Shown: one piece after another, positions 11,393-22,832 of the stretch
Position numbering within the stretch: position 1 is the first letter of the stretch
Layout of the letters: each line of letters starts with the position of its first letter
Assembly: GCF_025698545.1 (NCBI RefSeq)
Contig: NC_068575.1
Span: forward strand, 60,459,980-60,523,979
Reading direction: 5' to 3'
Origin: Gossypium raimondii
Taxonomy: Eukaryota > Streptophyta > Magnoliopsida > Malvales > Malvaceae
Length of the DNA: 64,000 nucleotides
Translations under genes and position numbers: made by a program
The notes under the pieces: model-generated
Database searches by the model: none
Told to the model about the DNA's origin: nothing
The model's input: the letters and a program-made list of their open reading frames with translations, nothing else

Positions 11393-14300
11393 TTAAGAGA
11401 GAGAAACATGAATTTCCTCGCCAACCACCGCAATTATTTCATCCACCCTATCAGTGAAAAACAAAAGATAGATAATCAAAACTTCTGAACCAATTCGCTA
11501 GTCAATCTAACCACAACCTATCTTGTTCACAAGTTTAACCACAATCTATGCTGCTTGGACTTATGAGCAAGTGCTGGATAAGGGTATGAGTACGAACATG
11601 TATGTTCAACTTTATTTAACTTTTTCATGTATTTAGAATATAGAGGATCATTTTCCTGTATGTGTTAAATACAGATGCTTAAAGTAGTGTGTTCAAGTGG
11701 AGAGTGTATGCAAGAATAACAATGGAAAATTTACTCTCAAATTCAATAATTTACCTATGAACATCTATGTTCACCTCTGCAAGCCAGGTTGTAATATACA
11801 CCTGCAAAACGAACTATAACTATTAGCATCCATGGTAGCTTTAATACTTAATTATGGATGAGATTTAATAATCAACATTTAACCCTATACAAGGGCATTG
11901 AAATATGATCTTCCAATGACTCATAAAATGCATGAAAACTCTTCAAAGAAGCAAATATATATACAAGGGCATTGAAATACGATCTTCCAATGACTCATAA
12001 AACGCATGAAAACTCTTCAAAGAAGTAAATATACATGTGTCCAGCGCCTACACTTGAACCTGAGTAACGTGGGCATTGTGTGCTAACCTTTAGTGTCTAC
12101 AAAAGTGAATTCAGATACTCCTAATTGATATTGGAATGTAGTTTCTCTACCACTATCCAATCATAACTAATACAAATGCAATTTAATTGATTCTATGGCA
12201 GAAGCACATATATGATCTAATCTGAGAACCCCCTTATTAAATCCCAAGTTCTGGATTAAGGATTTTGATCCATAATGTTATACATATATATATTGCTCTT
12301 CATTTTTCTTTAAGGAAATCTGTGTCCAAAACCAGTGTTTTCCGCATATCTAGACATAAGCATATGGATGTCCCTCAAAATACAGGATTTAGAAAAAATG
12401 AATATATCTATGCTAGACACATACCCATATCAGACACACCTGAATCCAAATAATATATTATCAGTGTATTTAACATCTCAATGTTTTTGCAAATTCACTT
12501 GTGCATACCCAAAAAAGGGTAGATCAGAAACTTCAAATTTGTTGTGTCATCATATAGTTAATTCAGGCCTAGAAATGTAGACACCGATTCATTTTATGGT
12601 AGTGCCTTATAACTCTAGACTAGGGTTTTAAAGTTGGATACATGCATGTACCCAAGACGGGTATGTTCTTTTCCTTTTAAATTTTTTTTCATGTATTTTG
12701 GTGTTTTTGGAGTATTACATCCCCATACTTATGTCATAATATGTTGGACATGAATACTTCAAGCAAAATGAAGAGTGAGAACAACATAACCTCCAGCAAC
12801 TGTTGAAAATTACAATGCCCCTAATTTGCTACGAGATGCAGAAGCAATTATGCCAAATGCAAAATCTACAAGAAAGGAACATCGATAATTTAGCTAGGTT
12901 CATGAAGATAGACACTGATCTATTTGGGATGTTTCTGCAAGAAGATTCTACTGCCATGTTTCATTATGGACTGGGTTACTCAGACAGGAGTGAGTGTGGA
13001 AGGGGTATGGAGCATGTTCAATTAAATTCTTGAAAGGTCATATGCTATACACATGCCCCAAAATGCGTTGGACATGAGTACTTAAAAAAGTGAAGAGTAA
13101 TAGCACCTGCAAGATTTCGTGGTCTGGCTGGTGGTTGCCTCGTAAAGTTGGCACATCAGATTTCCGATCCCTCAATCGTGGACAGAGTGGTTCAAAAGTT
13201 ACGTCGGAAAATAAGTTGCATGCTTTGAGATCACCAAATTCTCCAGGATAAAGCTCTTCAGACCAGCAGAACTGATTGCCTTGTGAAACTTCACAACTAA
13301 TGGACAGAAACTCCGATACAAGCAATCGCTGCAAAAAATGAGGGAATGAGAGGAATAAAGGATAGAAACATTAACAAAGAAACTCATGTTACACGGACTT
13401 TGAAAATGAGTGTCCAATATGAGTATCTGTTCAACCCAGGTATGTCAAATTACTTTCTAAATTTTTCTTGTATTTGGAAGATCTTCAAAATATCAATTTT
13501 CGTGCTCATGCTTGAATATTTGGATATCGGTAGTAGGTACACTAAAAAAATTGAAGACTCAGAACAACAAATAGAAACATATTCCATAAAACATATCAAC
13601 TATGTTGCTTAACGCTTCATTTTTGTTGTTGTTCTACTGTGTCTAATACATATGTCCAACACATGGATATGAAATACGACTTCGAAGTATCCCCGAAATA
13701 CATGAAAAAACTTTGAAAATATTTATCACACCCCTGCCAATGGCATACCCCTAATCCAACACTCATAGCCAAGTCCGAGTAATATAATAGATCTGTTGTG
13801 TGGTATAACACTTAAAGAACATTCCGTTTACCTTCAAACTTAGTTCCAACTTAAACATCCGAATGAGCTCTTCAGCTAATTTTTCTGGGGATCATTCAAA
13901 GAACATAATCAACCAAATGAAATGCATATAAACTCGTGCACATAATATCGCATAGTGTCTTAGATTATCAATTTAACCTGCAATTTCACTAACAAAATTC
14001 ATTGTGTATGGCTCTGAATGATTCTAGTAATATTGTATAAACAACTAGCTACAACAAATTTACAAATCTAAGATTGTTAGGGTCAATGTTATTCGGATGC
14101 TAGCATGAGTGATGGATGCAGAGATGAGTGCCGTATATGGATTTGTATCCTTTCAATTATTATTATTTGGAGAGTCAAATCCCATTCTGATGTCTAAATG
14201 TGCTTCAGACACAAATTTCAAACATAGTTACTTCAGAAAAATGAAGAATCTAAGTATCATAGGTTGGGGTCTTTTGATTTCTTGATACCTTTTACCGTTG

Positions 14301-16300
14301 TTTGAAAACTTGGTCAAAATTTGATTCAAGAATTAATTCCTAAAAATAATATGCAGAACCTTTTGCCGTGATGAGTAGAAAAGGATGAAAAAGGATGATC
14401 CAGTCTATGTTACTTAGACCTGGTTGTTAGTGTCAGCTATGGATATGTGTCCAACAAGCGAGTGTTCATATTTATTTTAAAGATTTTCATATCTTTGGAA
14501 GATCCTTGGAAGATCATGTACCTATTCACATTTCTGGATATGCATACAAGTATTTTAAGAAAAATGAAAAAACAGAACAACGTAGGTCTTAATTTTTTGA
14601 ATCTTTGCATGTTAAATAATCCCACAACTCCCTAAAAGCTATATCGCAGTTCAGATTAAAGGCTTACCAAATGAAGATATCGACCAAAATCCAAAGACAG
14701 CAACCCCACCACAATCACCGGTGTCATTAACATCCTCGCTTGAGCTTGAAAAGTGTACAAGTGAACTACTATTGCCTCCTTTGAGATAACATCTCATGGA
14801 TTGACTAGCATTCACCATGTTCACAACAACCGCCACCTGTTGATAACTTACTAACATGAAAAACAAATATTTCAAATTCACTAATAGAGAACGACCATAA
14901 AGGCATTTCGATAGATAATCTAATAAAAGATCAATCAGTATGGTTGATTGAGAATTATATTTAATAAACCGACACGGTCAAGAAACCTTCAAAACCCAAA
15001 CATCTAGTTAATGGAACTGATACAATAATGAAGTTCGAGTGCAGTTTAGCATAGATGCATATAACCATGCGTGTCTGATGGAGCCTATAGATATTATCAT
15101 GATTTATCAAATCCAAGCCAATATAAGAAAGTTTAGACATACATATATTACTGTGAGATGCACTTGCAATGTCATAAGCTATATTACTAGATTCGGATGT
15201 AAGTGTTGGATATGGAGATGTATCCAACCCACGTATGTTCAATTTTTGTCAAGATTCTCAGGTCTTTGAAAATTCTTTTCAAGATCATACTTCTCTACCT
15301 ATATCAGGATAGACTTCGAATACATATACTTTAAGAAAAATGAAACTTTGGAAGTTAATAACACCAATTATCATGAGTAAAAAGTACATACCATGTCCTT
15401 GTAAGATGATAAAAGTTTGCTGCCATGAAACTCCTGAAAGAAATATTCATTTAGTACAATTATATATGAGAAAAGATATTTTACATGAAATTTAAAAGAG
15501 ACTAACATCTTGCATGTTCGAAATTCATCCTTTTTGTAAAAAAATAAGCCTTGCAGTTATACAATTTGATCTTTCTCTTAAAATTTCATCTATTTGTATT
15601 ATTAAAAAACTAGCATGGCTGACAAAATGCAAAAACCCTAGAAAGGGATAAATTTTAATAGAAAGATCAGTTTACTTTTTGATCCAGCATATAAGGATTA
15701 ATTTGCCCATCTTTTAAGTAGAGGGGTAAAACGGAATCAGACTCCTAATTCAGGAGCCTCTCCAGGGTACTTTTACAGCTAATATTCCCAAGTACTTTCA
15801 AGGACATTTTCATTTTTCATTAAAAATGAAACATCCATTAACATAATTTAACTGAAAAAGGAAACGAAAGAGCGAAAGAATGAAACTCAGATGAAATGAA
15901 TAGCATACTTGCTGCTTAAATAACTTCAAAGAAGCTTTTTTTCGAATATCTGGCATATCCTTTAGAGCTCCCAACTCCATCAAAGGCATGTATCTGAAAT
16001 CAAAATGATGAATAAACTAATATTTAACAACAAAAAGAGATAGACAATCGATGATTTCGGAAAACAAAATATGGGTTTTATTCACTTTTGAGATAAATAG
16101 ACGTTGACGAGTGAAGTGGCGTGAGTTCTAGCGGAAGAGGAAGAAGAAAGCCATTGTTGGCGGTAAGACGCTATTTTCGACCACTGGTTCCTCATGTTTC
16201 GTTGCGCAGCTGGTCTCCATAGCCTTTCCGAAGACGATGATAGTGGGAACGGGGAAGACCTTGAGCTTAAGCTTTGTGGTTTAGGCTCAGGAGTTCCCAT
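11393..16300 (-). CDS. Conserved plant protein of unknown function, 8 exons
   Basis: Minus-strand spliced model: 16300-16086, 15993-15909, 15433-15392, 14836-14668, 13884-13832, 13328-13107, 11801-11755 and 11447-11393, giving 295 residues. All junctions are GT-AG and phases agree; the 53-base fifth exon is needed to keep frame. I do not recognise the family. The first 70 residues are Ser-rich and basic (with a SSRSSPFPLSSSSERLW stretch). The middle is hydrophobic (VAVVVNMVNA), followed by an acidic-helical part (EKLAEELIRMFKLELSLK) and a Cys-containing segment. It ends with a short amphipathic helix finishing EEIHVSLS. No catalytic motif or membrane span is convincing. The exons are widely spaced and the introns are loaded with repeat family A. 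Confidence 0.78.
11577..15360. repeat. Dispersed repeat family A: about ten copies in introns of one gene
   Basis: A unit of roughly 110-190 bases recurs in both orientations. Plus-like copies lie near 11577-11686, 12630-12789, 12968-13100, 13388-13572, 14098-14255, 14405-14590 and 15185-15360. Minus-like copies lie near 11887-12075, 12318-12440 and 13640-13795. Hallmarks in order are 'ggatatgtgtccaacac', 'gtatgttcaattttt', 'ttcatgtatttggaagat', 'catacccatatc' and 'acttcaagaaaaatgaagag'. Copies differ at many positions, so they are old. Weaker copies occur at about 980-1020 and 1150-1235 (RRM gene intron) and 40050-40205 (RPS2 intron). I see no coding capacity, terminal repeats or target duplication. 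Confidence 0.8.
11887..12034. repeat. Tandem duplication, 74-base unit x2
   Basis: The segments 11887-11960 and 11961-12034 are nearly identical, differing at only a few bases (both begin 'atacaagggcattgaaata'). They form part of a reverse-oriented copy of repeat family A inside intron 7 of the unknown gene, so this duplication is recent compared with the family. Confidence 0.9.
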
Positions 16301-16383
16301 CTTTACAGTCGAGGTTTCAGTTTCCGTGACGGTGCCGCCATAGTTGCAAAGTTGAGCCTTCTTATATCATTTGCTTATAATTT

Positions 16384-16443
16384 AGGCCCATATTAACATA
16401 GATCGGTCTATTTGGACCCACCTTAACATCAATTGGCTGGGCC
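16384..16443 (-). promoter_or_regulatory. Site II-type promoter elements of the minus-strand unknown gene
   Basis: AGGCCCA at 16384-16390 and TGGGCC at 16438-16443 lie 84-143 bases upstream of the start codon at 16300. Such GGCCCA/TGGGCC elements bind TCP factors and are common in broadly expressed plant genes. Function is inferred from motif and position. Confidence 0.45.
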
Positions 16444-18108
16444 TTACGTCTCGGTAACGGGTTTAATATGTGTATAAAATTATTTAGAATATAATATATT
16501 TGTCTTCAAATATATTACATGCATAGTGGAAGATAAATATTAATGTTAAACAAATAAAAATATGTAATATGAGATTATAAATATATTTATTCTATGTCTA
16601 AACCTTACACTAATATATGATGTGAGTAATTTAATAAAACTTGACATATTTTTAAACATAATTGGAAATATTTAATAAATAAATATAAATATAAATTATT
16701 TATTTTTTAATCGTAAATAATATTAACATTAAATTTTTTTAAATAGCAACCACATTAATTGTTTCTTAAATATATTTACAGATTTTTTAACGTTCATAAT
16801 GTTTTAGAAGATACAATTAAAAGTAATATAGATTTTAATTATGGGTTGTGGTGTGATGACTGTTCACCCCATATTTAATCACGAGATTAATAGTTTAATC
16901 CCTGGTATGACGTAATCTAATAGACACTAAATATATAATCTAAATCAAACTAAAAAGCAAAATTAATGTAAAATTTAAAAAATACCTATATACGTAATAT
17001 ATCTAAAGTTATTTTTTAAATGCAAATATATCCGAAGTTATGTTATGTTAGGGAATGTTTTAATTGAACACGCAAATTTATCATACGTAATATATCTAAA
17101 GTTATTTTTTAAAAGCAAACATTAATGTAAAATTAAAAAAAATTCAACCGATTGTTAATTATAAATATATTTTAAAATCAACCCATTATTTAAAATAATA
17201 TATCATTAAAAATATTACAATGTATTTATCAAAATGTGAAAAAATTGTTTTAAGATACATCATTAATTTTTTTAAGTGTGACTTTATAATTTACGTTTTT
17301 TAATTTATCATTAAATTAAAATTAATATGTATAAAGTGATTATTTATCATTAAATACAGTTTTAATTCAATAATACTTAATAATTATTTTTATTTAAAAA
17401 TTATGTTCAGTACTTAACATTAGACGCATATTAATTTTTTAAATAACTGTGGGTATAATATTATAACCTTTTATTAAAATGTGGATAACTTTTTAAAATA
17501 TGTCATTAAAATAAAAATAAAATCTAATATTTACTATTTACAAAACAATAATATAAATATGTTCACGTGTTATAAAAAGGGTATGACAAGTGTCAATTAA
17601 ATAAGTTGTTCACATCAACTGATCAGCATAGAATTTAAGAATTTGTAATATATAATATACTAGTTTACATACTCGTACAATGTACAGATTAAGCGTACGA
17701 TATACACATTAGACAGAAATAAATTTACTATTCATAACACAATAATATAAAATTGATATCATATACTTTTAAATTTTTTAGAAATTATATTTTAATATGT
17801 ATATTTTATTCATTTTAAGATATGATATCAATGGAATTAATTAATATATGATAGTTTCTAACATTTTATAATTTTAACTTGTATCCAATTAATCGAGGAG
17901 AAAAATAAGTTCAAAAGTAATTACAGACTAGTAAAAGTAATTTTTTTATCTATAGTTTTTAATTTAGAATACTTATTATTGAAATATTTGAATGATAAAT
18001 TTTCATTTAGGCCTGAAATTTTAAATTAGTAATGGTAAAATTACATTTTGGTCGTCTAAAATGATAAATTTTAATTTAATCATTTAAAATTATAAAATAT
18101 ATGTTATT
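16444..18108. other. AT-rich intergenic region
   Basis: No gene is supported. A 30-base segment beginning 'tacgtaatatatctaaagtt' occurs twice, at 16991-17020 and 17084-17113. Nearby, an 'aaaagca...attaatgtaaaat' block is also repeated, showing a local duplication of about 93 bases. The rest is A/T-rich sequence of unclear origin. Confidence 0.5.
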
Positions 18109-18551
18109 TGTTAGGATCAACCCGATTAAGCAACAAGTAAAAAAATAGCGGAATAAATTGAGAAATTGAACATGTAAATTTAACGTGGAAAAACCCCTCC
18201 AAAGAGGATAAAAAATCACGGGCAAAGATAATTTTACTATGATGGCAAAAGAACAAATAGTACAAAAGATGGAGATAAAAACTAAATCCCAAAACCCCAA
18301 AAAACAAAGAACCCTCAAAACGTAAACACAAAATTCTCTAAATGTGTTATGTGTTCTAATCTCTAATGGGTGTATTTTTTAATGTTGCAAAAGAACCTAT
18401 TTATAGGCTAAATTAGTAGGTCAAATAAACTATGCTAATAAATGTTAAATATATTATACTAATAAATATTAAATCTTCTAGAAAGAAAATATATTTTGTT
18501 TAACTTGACTTGTAAGTGATCTCTTAGAATTTGGGTCACACAACTCTAACA
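18109..18551 (-). repeat. LTR (3' LTR relative to the element)
   Basis: Starts TGTTAGGATC and ends CTCTAACA; matches 20017-20457 along its whole length with scattered substitutions. Confidence 0.92.
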
Positions 18552-18608
18552 ATCACCACATCGACACAAATTCTTACAACGCCATCTTTGCCAAAGCCCG
18601 CCACGGGC

Positions 18609-19403
18609 CTATCTTGAACTATGTAGGGAATTAACTGGGTTGAATATGTGCTTAGAAGCTGGAAGACTTCTAGCCTTCGACTTGTATATTGCCAAATCAA
18701 AACTAACTCGGGTCTGATTTTCAAGAACATAGTGCCATAATTTTTCAAAACTTGCATCCAAAAGAGAATCTCTCTTCAACGAAACGATCATACATTTTTC
18801 CCTCCTATGACCAAGTTGCCTCCGCTCCAAACGAGTTGACTTTGACTCTGTAACAGACGAGGGACGTTCGATTTCACCGGTTACTGTAGAACATTCCATA
18901 ATATAAAGACTGCCAGTTCTTTTACCTTTTAACAAAACAAGAGCTCCACAAGATACTTTAATGTCGCTCGACTTGATGTTGATTCTGCATCCTTTCAAGT
19001 TTAAAATACTTAAGGAGATGAGATTATTTCGTAACTCAGGTACATACCTAACATCTGATAGTGTCCTAATCGTCCCATCGTGTATCATAATTTTAACAGT
19101 ACTAATACCAATTACCTTACTAAATGAATCGTTTCTCATGGACACAACTCCACCTTCAACTGAACTGTATGTGGAGAACCATTCTCTATTGGGACACATG
19201 TGGAAAGAACATTCTGAATCTAGGATCCACTCGGACGTGAGTTTGGAGTTATCGCTCGTTGACATTAACAAGAAATCATTACCGCTTTCATCGGTCAAAT
19301 TAGCACCAGCTACATCTTCTTCGTTACTCTCAGCAGCTCTTTTATTTCGCAGTTTATAACAATCTGCTTTGACGTGACTTAACTTTTTACAATAGCGGCA
19401 CAT
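18609..19403 (-). pseudogene. Copia gag-pol remnant: zinc knuckle and damaged protease
   Basis: An open frame of 264 codons starts inside the nucleocapsid region. It has a CCHC knuckle (CRYCKKLSHVKADC) at residues 2-15. Then comes a retroviral-type aspartic protease start (WILDSECSFHMCP, about residues 59-71), where the catalytic DSG signature reads DSE. After residue 160 the usual GAG-preintegrase and integrase sequence breaks down into unrelated-looking sequence, in line with a large deletion. A stop codon separates it from the upstream gag piece at 19700-19410. Confidence 0.88.
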
Positions 19404-19409
19404 TTTGCC

Positions 19410-19700
19410 TCATTTCTTTAATGCTACCAAAACGGAAACTTGCCTATTTGTCTTACTATCCAAACCAGACTCATTGTCGAGTTTGTCTCTACTCAACAAA
19501 TGACCCTTCATATCTTCGAACGAGAGTTTGTCTCTGCCATAAATTAGGGTCTCTCTGAAAGACTTGTATGAAGGGGGTAAAGAACACAATAATAGCATAG
19601 TCTGATCTTCATCGTCAATATGAACCTCAATGTTCTTTAAATCATTTAAAAGGGTAATGAATTGACTGATGTGATCTCTAAGAAGCTCATATTCATTCAT
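19410..19700 (-). pseudogene. Copia gag (UBN2-like) remnant
   Basis: A 96-codon frame has the typical copia gag pattern: HISQFITLLNDL, DEDQTMLLLCSLPPSYKSF, then ETLIYGRDKLSFEDMKGHL. It lacks the N-terminal half, which lies just upstream (to about 19970) broken by stops, and it ends before the zinc knuckle in the next frame. The same stretch recurs in the decayed element at 25412-25660. Confidence 0.85.
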
Positions 19701-20016
19701 GCGGAACGTAAATAGATGTTGTTTCTAACCTTTTCCACAAGGCAGATGAGGTATTCTCCATCAATACGTCCTGTAATACTGTATTCGCGAGGCACAACTG
19801 GATTACAGACATGGCCTTTTCATCAAGCTCTTTTCATTCTGTTTGATTTAGATTATCAAGCTTTTTCCCGGTAACAGGTTTGAACTAGAATTGTCATCAT
19901 CCGAACTTGTCACAGATTAAAATTTGTCTCACCATTGAACTTCTCAATTTCAGAACTTGTTGCTGCCATCTTTGAACGGGCTAATCTATGAAAATTGAAC
20001 TAGCTCTGATACCACT

Positions 20017-20457
20017 TGTTAGGATCGACCCAATTAAACAACAAGTAAAAAAATAGCAGAATAAATTGAGAAATTGAACACACAAATTTAACTTGGAAAA
20101 ACCCTTTCAAAGAGGATAAAAAATCACAGGTAAAGATAATTTTACTATAATGGCAAAAGAACGAAGAGTACAAAAGATGGAGATAAAAACTAAACCCCAA
20201 AAATTCGAAAATAAATAACTCTCAAAACGTAAACACAAAATTCTCTAAATGTGTTATGAGTTATAATTTCTAATGGGTGTATTTTCTAATGTTGCAAAAG
20301 AACCTATTTATAGGCTAAATTAGTAGGTCAAATAAATTATGGTAATAAATGCTAAATATATTATACTAATAAATACTAAATCTTCTAGAAAGAAAATATA
20401 TTTTGTTTAACTTGACTTGTAAGTAATCTTTTAGAATTAAGTCACACAACTCTAACA
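20017..20457 (-). repeat. LTR (5' LTR relative to the element)
   Basis: Starts TGTTAGGATC and ends CTCTAACA. The adjacent tRNA-Met primer-binding site on its low-coordinate side shows that this is the 5' LTR of a minus-strand element. Confidence 0.92.
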
Positions 20458-21130
20458 ATATTAAAATGATAAAATTACATTTTTATTATAGTAAAAGTAT
20501 ATATTTTAATTTCACCCTAAAACATTTCTAACTTCGTCCCTGAAATCACTTGAGAAAATTTAAAATTTATTTATTTGTTTTGCTAGATCTAGTTTTACTT
20601 TATTATATTTTTTAGATACGAGGTTTTATTTATTTTATTCCTATCAATTTATATTTCAGCTAGGTTATTTAAGTGGACGATGCTTATGTGTTGTGTATTT
20701 TTACTTTATTTTCCTAAATCTAGTTTTACTTTATTATATGTTTTTAGATTTGACGGTTCAAAAAATTAAAAGTCTCCCAATTTTAAAGTTCAAATATTGT
20801 TTGGACTCAATCAAGTATTTTACCAAATCAAGTTAGGTCCCGTCACAAAAAAGGCGTTGTGAAAGTACAAGTTAAGATGAAGATTTGTTTAAATCGTAAA
20901 TTATATTTTTGCTAGATTTCTAATGGGGTTTAGCTTTGTTGGATGCAGAAATGTAGGACAGATGATTTTAGAGTGAATGCAACTGAGTAAGTAATTTTAA
21001 GATTGATGAGTTCACTCTATTTAACATTGGGAATTGTATTTGGAAGTGGTTTTGACAGTTGATATTTGTTGTTTAGTATCCAAAATAATAAAACATATAC
21101 AGGAAAGTCGAAAATTTTTGAAAGCGGGTA
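20458..21130. other. Intergenic region, no gene seen
   Basis: T/A-rich sequence between the copia element and the promoter of the ELM2/SANT gene. A 'tctagttttactttattatat' phrase appears twice (about 20587 and 20718), suggesting an old local duplication. I see no coding signal. Confidence 0.4.
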
Positions 21131-21379
21131 GGTGTCAACAAATTGCCAAAATTTCCCACCATTAGTTAGTCCCATAGATTATCCAATCAAATTTTGTTGG
21201 TTCGCCAACCTCTTAGAAACCCCCTTTATTCAAACAAAATGTATACCCATTAGCCAGCCTTTCTCATTATTTTTTTCTCTTTATTCGAGTGGCACTCCTC
21301 GTAATTATCACCTGATACGTGTCCTTTTTTCAGGCTTTTTTCCATTTTCTGTTTACGAAAAAAAAAAGAAAACGAAGGT

Positions 21380-21388
21380 AAACCCTAA
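21380..21388 (+). promoter_or_regulatory. Telo-box upstream of the ELM2/SANT gene
   Basis: AAACCCTAA lies near the probable transcription start region, about 1.45 kb before the ATG because a leader intron intervenes. Telo-boxes recruit Telobox-binding factors and mark growth-related promoters; here this is motif evidence only. Confidence 0.4.
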
Positions 21389-22126
21389 AATTTACCCCTC
21401 TTTTCGTCTTTAACGAAATCCTCAAATTCGATCTCGATACATGTAGTTTCTATTTCAGTATGTTTATTCTAATCACGCTTAGATTTGATTCATTTTTCTA
21501 TCGACCTTCCTCATCTTTTTTTTTTTTTCGTTTCTTAGATCGTTTCTACGGTTTAGGGTTCCTTGTTCTTTTTAATAATTTATGGATCTGTAAAGTTCGG
21601 TTTCGAGTTTCGCCATGTCTTTTTGTGGATCTGTATTTCAGTTTCTGATTTGAAATTATTTCTTTAAAAGAATCAATTTTTCAATGGTCATTTTATTTCT
21701 AGCATTCGATTCGTAAAAAAGATTGTTTGATCTGTAGATCGTCTTTAGAGTTAAATATGTTGGGAATAGATTTCTTTTGTTCATGTGTCGGCGTCAATTT
21801 TGTAGATTTCTTTGCAATTTCAAGATCTAGGGTTAGGTTTTTCTGATATTTGGGGCTTTTGGTTTTTTCGTTTAATTAACTTAGGGGAAGGTCAATTCGC
21901 ATCTAACATCGCAATCTTAATCCTTTTATTTCTTGTTAATTAAGACGTAATTTCCCAATTGTAACCCGATCGATCATTTCAAGAAAGGCCCCTTTTCCTA
22001 AGGTATTAAAATAACTTTTTTATATTGGTTAATTTCAAATATAAGATTCCCACATGTAAATTTTAAATAATTACCCCAAATTACTTATCTCAGCTTTCTC
22101 TTAATAATAACAGTGACATAAATGTC

Positions 22127-22186
22127 TATACATATATACACACATGTATATATGCATATATAGATATGTGTGTGCATATGTATAAT
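22127..22186. repeat. TA/CA-rich imperfect palindrome
   Basis: The left part (tatacatatatacacacat) is close to the reverse complement of the right part (atgtgtgtgcatatgtata), around a TATATGCATATA centre. It lies in the presumed leader intron of the ELM2/SANT gene and could form a hairpin in DNA or pre-mRNA. Confidence 0.7.
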
Positions 22187-22832
22187 AGTTAAAGCAAAAA
22201 ACTTTTTCCTGAATTTATAATCTTAATTGTGTTATGTCATAGAAATTATTAAAGTAAAATGGCTGTTAGTTTAGGCTTTTATGCTTCTCTTATGTTTTGG
22301 ATTATTAGTATTGTTTGTGCATTTCTAACATGTTATTGTTCAATATCTAGTTCGGCTCTAGAATGTGTTGGTTGATTATGACATTCTTTTACTATATCCA
22401 ACTTTAATGAGTTTCGAGTCGTATAGTTTTGATGTGTAGATTATTATTAGGAAATGACTTAGAGTGAGCAGGGATATATCCTAGTGAAATTTGTTAGTGT
22501 TATGACACATTGGTAATTTCATCTTAGTACTGCCGTTAATAATGATTGATTAGTCGTTTAGAGCTTGTTATAGTGAGCATGATCTGATGTTTTCCCCCAC
22601 TGTTCATCTATCTTTATAAGCTGTGTTGTAATTTGACTTCTGTCAATGACTCTGTTTGGCCGGAAAAAGAAATTACTGGCTGTTGTTGTCGCTATTTTTC
22701 AGTTTTCATCGCCATTGAATATCTGTTTTTGGTCATTGCTTCCTTGGTGCAAACCCACAGTTGGCTTATTTTGTCAGTAATTCTTTTACTTTATTATTCT
22801 CTCATCACTTCAATGTTTTGGTACAGTACAAC

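Larger units (their letters stand above)
18109..20457 (-). mobile_element. Internally deleted Ty1/copia LTR retrotransposon
   Basis: Two direct terminal repeats of about 441-443 bases (18109-18551 and 20017-20457) begin TGTTAG and end CTAACA. The element points to the minus strand. A primer-binding site complementary to initiator tRNA-Met (TGGTATCAGAGC, 20014-20003) abuts the right-hand LTR. Between the LTRs only about 1.46 kb remains: gag remnants, a CCHC zinc knuckle and the start of protease. Integrase, reverse transcriptase and RNase H are missing. The gag start (MAATSSEIEKFNGETNF) meets a stop within 20 codons. The flanks ttatt and atatt may be a decayed 5-base target duplication. The LTRs differ at roughly one base in ten by eye, so the insertion is old. 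It cannot move by itself. Confidence 0.93.

Noticed and set aside
18076-18331. Overlapping minus-strand hydrophobic frames at the LTR edge (and a similar one at 20000-20200)
   Set aside because: Both are translations of LTR sequence, repeated because the LTRs are repeated; not genes.
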